NCBI GenBank assembly: GCA_002869065.1
Contig: PKTR01000003.1
Span: forward strand, 1 to 64,000
Direction: 5' to 3'
DNA length: 64,000 nucleotides
DNA from: Hyphomicrobiales bacterium
Lineage (GTDB): Bacteria; Pseudomonadota; Alphaproteobacteria; Rhizobiales; Rhodobiaceae
In this document: piece after piece, positions 59,143 through 64,000 of the stretch
How positions within the stretch are numbered: position 1 is the stretch's first letter
Layout of the letters: the number at the start of each line of letters is the position of its first letter
Translations under genes and position numbers: made by a program
Notes under the pieces: generated by a model
Databases searched by the model: none
Seen by the model: the letters and a program-made list of their open reading frames with translations, nothing else
What the model was told of the DNA's origin: nothing

Positions 59143-60144
59143 CTATTCGCTGGTCAGCTTCCGGTAGGTCTCGAGCACGGCTTTCGCCGCATCGCTGCCG
59201 ATCCGCTCGGCCCAGTCGGTGCTGACGGCTCCGAGCGCCTCGGTCACGGCTGCCAGTTCCTCAGGCGAGAACTGGTATGTGTCGATGCCGGCGGCCTTCC
59301 ATTCCTCGATCAGACCGCCGACCGAGTCGTCCTGCGCCTTCGCGACATGCATGGCGGTTTCGTCGCCAAGCGTGAGCATGGCGTTCTTGGCGGCGTCCGA
59401 CAGGCCATTGAACAGGTCCGTGCGGACCACCATGACGAAGCTGTAGCCACCGAACGAGCCGTTGGTCGAGATATGGCTGACGACCTCGTTCAGCTTGTAG
59501 CCCGGCACCGAGGCCAGCGGGAACAGAACCGCGTCAAGACGCCCGCGTTCCACCGCCGTGTAGACTTCCGGACCCGGGATCGAGATGCCGACGCCGCCGA
59601 GCGCGCGGGCCGTCATCGCCTGGGTGGAGCCGGAGGTGCGGATATCGAGCGCCTTCCAGTCGGCCGGCGCGCCGAGCCGCTTCTTGGCGAGCACCTGATA
59701 GGGCGGCAGCACAAAGCCGAAGATCGGGGTCACGCCGGCGGCGAGGATCTCATCGCGCAGCGGGCCTTCCTGCAGCATCGCCTGCAGCGCCTTGGTGCCC
59801 TGCACCGCCGAACCGTAGAAGCCCGGCAGGCCGACCACCGAGTTCAGCGGCAGCGTTTCGGCATGGTAGGAGGGCCCGAGCAGCGCCGCATCGAGGATGC
59901 CGCCGCTGACCGCGTCAAGCTGGGCTTTCGACTTCGCCGCCTGCTGCGAGGGGAAATGTTCGAACTTGATCGCGCCGTCGGTCGCCTTTTCGACCGCCGC
60001 CATCCACTTGGTCGTCCCTTCGACCGAGACGATATGGCTGGTCGACTGGAAGTCGCCGAGGCGAAGCGTTTCGGCCTGTGCCGTCGCCACGCCGATGGCG
60101 AGCAGTCCGGCGAGTGCGGTTACCGCTTTCATTGCCGTTTTCAT
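59143..60144 (-). CDS. dctP: TRAP transporter substrate-binding protein
   Basis: The periplasmic binder delivers substrate to DctQM. From the ATG at 60142-60144 (GGGAGGAA site) it has 333 residues, with a signal peptide cleaved after ATAQA (residue 24). Longer in-frame sequence runs into dctQ and is not coding. The ligand-binding arginine conserved in DctP proteins is probably in KALDIRTSGSTQAM, so an organic acid ligand is expected. Gene order dctQ-dctP-dctM puts the binder in the middle. Confidence 0.93.
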   Translation of the reverse strand: MKTAMKAVTALAGLLAIGVATAQAETLRLGDFQSTSHIVSVEGTTKWMAAVEKATDGAIKFEHFPSQQAAKSKAQLDAVSGGILDAALLGPSYHAETLPLNSVVGLPGFYGSAVQGTKALQAMLQEGPLRDEILAAGVTPIFGFVLPPYQVLAKKRLGAPADWKALDIRTSGSTQAMTARALGGVGISIPGPEVYTAVERGRLDAVLFPLASVPGYKLNEVVSHISTNGSFGGYSFVMVVRTDLFNGLSDAAKNAMLTLGDETAMHVAKAQDDSVGGLIEEWKAAGIDTYQFSPEELAAVTEALGAVSTDWAERIGSDAAKAVLETYRKLTSE

Positions 60145-60167
60145 GTGTATTCCTCCCTGTAAGTTTT

Positions 60168-60650
60168 TCACGCGCGCTCGATCTCTCCTGCGAGCGCATC
60201 GGTGATCAGACGCACGACGAGTACGCCGCATCCGAGCGGGATAGCGGCGTAGGCCCAGCCGAGCGGCCAATCGATCACCCCGTATTCGATGTCCCCATTG
60301 GCAATCGCTTTCAGGGCAAATTTTCCGGACGTCCATGTGACCGCGGCGAAGAACACCGCGGGCAGCAAAAGGCGCACCTTTTCAAGAACGGTTGCCAGCG
60401 TGGCGGGCAGGTCTCGCGGCAGAAAATCGAGCGAGAGGTGCCCGCCATCCCGGAACACACGCGACAGCGACAAGGTCGCGAGTGCGGGCATCAGAAACAG
60501 CTCGGTCAGCTCGAACTGGATCTGCAAAGGCCGATTGAAAATCAGCCTGAGCAGAATATCCGCGTTGATGAGAGCCGCGACTGCGACAAGCGCGAGACAC
60601 CCCCCCAGATGAAGGATGTCCTCGACTTTGGTCAGGATTCTTTCGAACAT
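60168..60650 (-). CDS. dctQ: TRAP transporter small permease
   Basis: The 160-residue small membrane subunit has four predicted helices (the first around LHLGGCLALVAVAALINADILL) and the DctQ signature region FNRPLQIQFELTELFLMPAL. I prefer the ATG at 60648-60650 (MFERILTKVEDI) over a GTG nine codons earlier, since AGGAAAGG lies between them. It follows the hotdog dehydratase gene by 38 nt. Confidence 0.9.
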   Translation of the reverse strand: MFERILTKVEDILHLGGCLALVAVAALINADILLRLIFNRPLQIQFELTELFLMPALATLSLSRVFRDGGHLSLDFLPRDLPATLATVLEKVRLLLPAVFFAAVTWTSGKFALKAIANGDIEYGVIDWPLGWAYAAIPLGCGVLVVRLITDALAGEIERA

Positions 60651-60688
60651 GGTCGAATGTGCCTTTCCTGCAGTCACGGCCCGCTCAC

Positions 60689-61828
60689 TCAGCGCTTGGG
60701 CAGCTCGACGATTGCCGAACCGATGGCCGACAGTTCGCCATCCTGCTGTTCCGCGCGCTGCTGGACTTCCACCAGATAGCGGCCGTTATCCTCGAACTTC
60801 CGGGTAACGGTTCCGTGGATCAGGATGATGTCACCTTCAGGATTGTGCCGGCGGACCTGGCACTTCGCCTGTGACAGGAAGCCGTCATCGCCCATCCAGT
60901 TGGTGATCTGATGGGTCAGCCACGAGGTCCGCTCCGGCCCGTAGTCATAGGCGCCCGGGGCGCCGACCTCGATGGCGAATTCTTCTTCCCAATGCACCCG
61001 CTCCGGGCAGTCCGGGATGCCGAAGCGGTTCTTGATGCCTGCGCTCGGGTGCTTCTGCTGCAGCTGCCAGGCGAGCTTGTTGGCGCGGATGTAGAGACCG
61101 CCCCAGCCCTGCGCGTAGGCGATGAAGCCGGTCGCGGTCATCGGGCCCTTGACCATGGTCGGCAGCTCTTCGCCTTCCATCACGTCGTCCCAGTAACGCT
61201 TCTCGGCGCCGCGGATCGTTTCCTTCTCATAGTACTGGTAGTACTCGTCGAGCTCTTCCTGGGTATAGACCCGGCGGCCCTTGGCCTTCGCCTCGGTATA
61301 CTTGGTGCCGTTCTCGCGCGCCTGGTCACGGTCGGTGCGGAAGCACCAGCTGTCAGCGTCGGCAAGCAGGTCGCCGGTCTTCACGTCGAAGAAATCGACG
61401 TGATAGATCTGCTGCACCGCGCGCCCGGCAAAACGGGTGTCGTGCTCGATCAGGTCCTTCAGGTAGGCCTCTGTGCGGAACTCGGTGTTGCGCGGGATCG
61501 GCTTGTGCCACGACCAGTTGGCCCCCGACCACATGGCGTGCACGCCCGGCAGGCCGCCGACATAGCCCGAAATGATGCGGCTGGTGGCGAACAGGAAGCT
61601 CGGCAGCGCGATGACGTCGCCATATTGCGTGGTCTTGGCGTATTCCGGATCGCACCACAGCGGATTGTCGTCGCCAATGCCGTGCGCGTAATGGCGGATG
61701 TTGTCGCGGGTCGCCTCGTAGCACCACGGCTCGACGGTATTCTCGATCTTAACGCCGAGACGCTTGCGCAGGTCGTCGAGGCCTTCCTGCGTGATCTTCG
61801 GGAACTTCCTCACTGTCATGTCGTCCAT
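60689..61828 (-). CDS. Double-hotdog MaoC/FAS1-like dehydratase domain protein
   Basis: The 379-residue protein has two hotdog folds. The N-terminal half (~20-180) has the FAS1-like/MaoC N-terminal dehydratase pattern (RHYAHGIGDDNPLWCDPEYA). The C-terminal half (~205-375) has the second hotdog with WDDVMEGEELPTMVKGPMTA. Such proteins hydrate enoyl-CoAs or dehydrate 3-hydroxyacyl-CoAs. Between an acyl-CoA synthetase and MccAB it could dehydrate 3-hydroxy-3-methylbutyryl-CoA to 3-methylcrotonyl-CoA; that is inference. The AGGAGAAG site supports the ATG at 61828. Confidence 0.85.
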   Translation of the reverse strand: MDDMTVRKFPKITQEGLDDLRKRLGVKIENTVEPWCYEATRDNIRHYAHGIGDDNPLWCDPEYAKTTQYGDVIALPSFLFATSRIISGYVGGLPGVHAMWSGANWSWHKPIPRNTEFRTEAYLKDLIEHDTRFAGRAVQQIYHVDFFDVKTGDLLADADSWCFRTDRDQARENGTKYTEAKAKGRRVYTQEELDEYYQYYEKETIRGAEKRYWDDVMEGEELPTMVKGPMTATGFIAYAQGWGGLYIRANKLAWQLQQKHPSAGIKNRFGIPDCPERVHWEEEFAIEVGAPGAYDYGPERTSWLTHQITNWMGDDGFLSQAKCQVRRHNPEGDIILIHGTVTRKFEDNGRYLVEVQQRAEQQDGELSAIGSAIVELPKR

Positions 61829-61867
61829 TTGTTTCTTCTCCTGAGAATGTCTGTCGACGCCGGCGGA

Positions 61868-63427
61868 TCACTCCGCAGCGGCAAATTTCTTCGCTTCCTG
61901 ATCGCGCAGGATTTTACGGTTCACCTTGCCGGCGGGGGTCTTCGGCAACGTGCTGACGAATTCGATCTGACGGGGATATTCGTGCCGCGCGAGACGCGCC
62001 CGCACGTGCTCCTGAATGCTCTCGACGAGGCCGGGCTCTTTGGCCTGCTTCAAGATGACGTAGGCCTTTACGACCTGGCCGCGCAGCGCATCGGGGGTGC
62101 CGATAACCGCGCATTCGGCGACTGCCGGATGGCTGAGGACCGCGTCCTCGACCTCGACAGCCCCGATGGTCCAGCCGGCCGAAATGATGACGTCGTCGGC
62201 CCGCCCGCCGTGATAAAAATAGCCGTCCTCGTCAACGCGCCCGAGGTCCTTGGTCTGGAACCACTCGCCCCGCTTCTTGACCATGAGTTCGCCGGTTTCG
62301 CCGGGCGCGGCGGGACTGCCGTCGGGGCGCTGCACCTCGACCTCGACACCGGGCACGGCCTTGCCCATGGCGCCGTCGCGCACCTCGAGGTCGTCCGCAC
62401 CGGGATAGTTGGCGATGATCACACCGATTTCGGTGGTGCCATACATCGAGCGAACCTTGGTACCGAACACCCGCTCGACATAGTTCGCGGTCTCGCCGTC
62501 GATCGGCTCACCGGTGAAGGAGAGTTTCTCGAAGCTGTAGGTGTAGTCCTCGGCGGCGCCGGAATTGCGCATCATGCGGTAGTGCGTGGCGGCGGCCGTC
62601 AGATTGGTGATCTCGAAATCGTGCAGCGCCTTGAGCAGGCGGACCGGATCGAACTTGCCGCTGAACGTGCCCGTCGAGACACCCATGGCGAGCGGCGCCA
62701 GCGTGCCATGCCACAGGCCGTGGCCCCAGGCCGGCGATGACGGGCAGAAGAAGCGGTCGCCCGGACGGATGCCGGTTGCGTAGAGCGCGGCAACCATCAG
62801 GGTGACGATCGACTGGTGGCTGTGGTGAACGGCGGCCGGCAGGAGCCGCGTGGTGCCTGAGGTGTATTGCAGCACGGCAAGATCGGACCCAGCGGTATCC
62901 CAGTCGTAGGTCGTCGGCAGATCGTTCAGCCCGTCGAGGAAAGCCTGGTCGAGGATCGTGACGTTCTTCGCCTCGGCCTCGAGCGCGTCGGGCGCCTTTT
63001 CCGCATTGGTGAAAAAGATCTCCGGCTTGCAGTCCTCGGCCCGCAGGCGAATGCCGTCCGGCCCGAACAACGAGAACAACGGCACGGCGACGGCGCCGCT
63101 CTTCATCACGCCGAACATGGCGCAGTAGAACGGCAGCGACGGTTCGATCATGACCGCGACCCGGTCACCCTTCTTGATGCCCTTCGCCGTCAGGTAGTGG
63201 GCAACCTGCGAAGCGCGGCGCGAGATCTCCTCGAAAGTGATCAGTTCGTCGGCACCATCGGCATGCGCGATCCGCAGCGCGATCTCATCGCCATCGACGT
63301 GCCGGTCGATGCATTCGTGCGCGATGTTGAAACGTTCACGCGTCCCGTCGAACAGCTCCCAAAGCCCCTCTTTCGAATACTGGGCCTGTGCATCCGCGTA
63401 GGACGTGAATTCCGTCAGCCGGGTCAT
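61868..63427 (-). CDS. AMP-dependent acyl-CoA synthetase
   Basis: This adenylate-forming enzyme activates a carboxylic acid to its CoA thioester. The 519-residue protein starts at 63425-63427 behind GGAGG; 27 in-frame codons upstream are not conserved-looking. Motifs are YTSGTTRLLPAAV (P-loop, ~186-198), YGTTEIGV (A5), GRADDVIISAGWTIGAVEVE (A8) and the catalytic Lys501 in TPAGKVNRK. The P-loop is unusual: the common TSGTTGxPK is replaced by TSGTTRLLPAA, so the usual glycine and lysine are absent. First gene of the operon; it probably activates the acid brought in by the TRAP system. Confidence 0.9.
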   Translation of the reverse strand: MTRLTEFTSYADAQAQYSKEGLWELFDGTRERFNIAHECIDRHVDGDEIALRIAHADGADELITFEEISRRASQVAHYLTAKGIKKGDRVAVMIEPSLPFYCAMFGVMKSGAVAVPLFSLFGPDGIRLRAEDCKPEIFFTNAEKAPDALEAEAKNVTILDQAFLDGLNDLPTTYDWDTAGSDLAVLQYTSGTTRLLPAAVHHSHQSIVTLMVAALYATGIRPGDRFFCPSSPAWGHGLWHGTLAPLAMGVSTGTFSGKFDPVRLLKALHDFEITNLTAAATHYRMMRNSGAAEDYTYSFEKLSFTGEPIDGETANYVERVFGTKVRSMYGTTEIGVIIANYPGADDLEVRDGAMGKAVPGVEVEVQRPDGSPAAPGETGELMVKKRGEWFQTKDLGRVDEDGYFYHGGRADDVIISAGWTIGAVEVEDAVLSHPAVAECAVIGTPDALRGQVVKAYVILKQAKEPGLVESIQEHVRARLARHEYPRQIEFVSTLPKTPAGKVNRKILRDQEAKKFAAAE

Positions 63428-63512
63428 CCCTGCTTGCCTCCAAAACAATGTGTCGGACCGCCACCCAATGGCTGCCCGCCTCATTGACAAGGGTAGAGAT
63501 TGCGGCAAAGTA

Positions 63513-63546
63513 TTGTCAATACGCTTATATTATTGTATATAGACAA
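63513..63546. promoter_or_regulatory. AT-rich inverted repeat between the synthetase and iclR-type gene
   Basis: TTGTC (63513-63517) and GACAA (63542-63546), with partly complementary ATAC/GTATAT inner arms, form an imperfect palindrome in an unusually AT-rich divergent spacer. It is a reasonable operator for the adjacent IclR protein. No clear -10/-35 pair could be assigned on either strand. Confidence 0.4.
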
Positions 63547-63573
63547 CAATTAGCTGATTTTCCGGAGGCGATC

Positions 63574-64000
63574 ATGGCGAATGAAGACAGGAATACGGCG
63601 GCGAAACGGGCGGTACCCGCGGTGACGCGCGCCCTCGCAATCTTGCGGTTTCTGGCGCGTTCGCCCGTACCCGTCGGGGTCAATCCGATGGCCCGCGAGC
63701 TCAAACTGGTGCCGAGCACATGCCTTCACATCCTGCGTGTCCTGCAGGATGAGGGGATGGTGGATTTCGATTCGGTGACGAAGCGCTACTCGATCGGAAT
63801 CGGCATCCTGCCGCTGGCGCGGTCGGCCCTTCAGCGCAACAGCTTCTCGACGATGATTCAGCCCCGCCTGTCGGAACTGTCGATGAAATTCGGCGTCACC
63901 AGCATCGCCACGCAGATCTCCGAGCCCGGCCAGATGGTGGTCGTGGCGCTGTCGCAAGCCTCGGTTCCGTTCCGCCTCCAGGTCGATCTCGGCAGCCGCT
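63574..64000 (+). CDS. IclR family transcriptional regulator, 3' end outside window
   Basis: The visible 142 codons begin MANEDRNTAAKRAVPAVTRA with CGGAGG upstream. They contain the IclR winged helix (about residues 15-75: ILRFLARSPVPVGVNPMARE, STCLHILRVLQDEGMVDF) and the start of the effector domain (LPLARSAL and on). The gene is divergent from the nine-gene operon, 146 nt away, and probably regulates it in response to the acid or its CoA ester. It is cut by the right window edge. Confidence 0.92.
   Translation, partial: MANEDRNTAAKRAVPAVTRALAILRFLARSPVPVGVNPMARELKLVPSTCLHILRVLQDEGMVDFDSVTKRYSIGIGILPLARSALQRNSFSTMIQPRLSELSMKFGVTSIATQISEPGQMVVVALSQASVPFRLQVDLGSR

Overview
The window is GC-rich DNA from an alphaproteobacterium, most likely of the order Hyphomicrobiales (Rhizobiales). 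The support is the fused tRNA-tuf-secE-nusG-rplKAJL-rpoBC-rpsL-rpsG-fusA-tuf block, two BA14K-type (Brucella 14-kDa antigen) proteins, a polyamine route by PLP decarboxylase plus homospermidine synthase, and TRAP and PotABCD-like importers. I do not assign a genus.

Region 1 (1-17.6 kb, all minus strand) is the core transcription/translation block. It reads from tRNA-Tyr(GTA) and tRNA-Gly(TCC) through tuf, tRNA-Trp(CCA), secE, nusG, rplK, rplA, rplJ, rplL, rpoB and rpoC to a terminator. A second unit (rpsL, rpsG, fusA and a second tuf cut by the window edge) starts from its own sigma70-type promoter. A structured rplJ leader and several intergenic hairpins are visible.

Region 2 (17.6-25.6 kb) has rlmB on the plus strand, then two small secreted BA14K-type proteins and a 1,873-residue glycine-rich autotransporter on the minus strand.

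Region 3 (25.8-29.7 kb, minus strand) is a polyamine locus: ornithine/lysine decarboxylase, a GNAT acetyltransferase, a terminator, then homospermidine synthase. The decarboxylase has a ~450-nt hairpin-rich leader behind a good promoter, which fits the alphaproteobacterial speF RNA in context and size.

Region 4 (29.7-36.4 kb) is a GntR/FCD regulator divergent from a PotABCD-like ABC importer followed by an Asp/Glu/hydantoin-type racemase and a GNAT protein. The operon is preceded by a near-perfect sigma54 promoter and a GTATAC-centred palindrome.

Region 5 (36.4-48.9 kb) holds a small secreted protein, a 2,411-residue FG-GAP/RTX protein, a gene-poor gap, UDP-glucose 6-dehydrogenase and a chemoreceptor.

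Region 6 (48.9-64 kb) is branched-chain acid catabolism. A LysR regulator and mmsAB (valine branch) lie tail-to-tail with a nine-gene minus-strand operon: acyl-CoA synthetase, hotdog (MaoC/FAS1-like) dehydratase, a complete TRAP transporter, mccB, mccA, HMG-CoA lyase and methylglutaconyl-CoA hydratase, with a divergent IclR regulator at the right edge. The operon has the lower leucine pathway but no isovaleryl-CoA dehydrogenase. It looks like a self-contained route that imports a C5 branched acid, activates it and degrades it to acetyl-CoA plus acetoacetate. This is the most interesting candidate system here; 3-hydroxy-3-methylbutyrate is my leading guess for the substrate.
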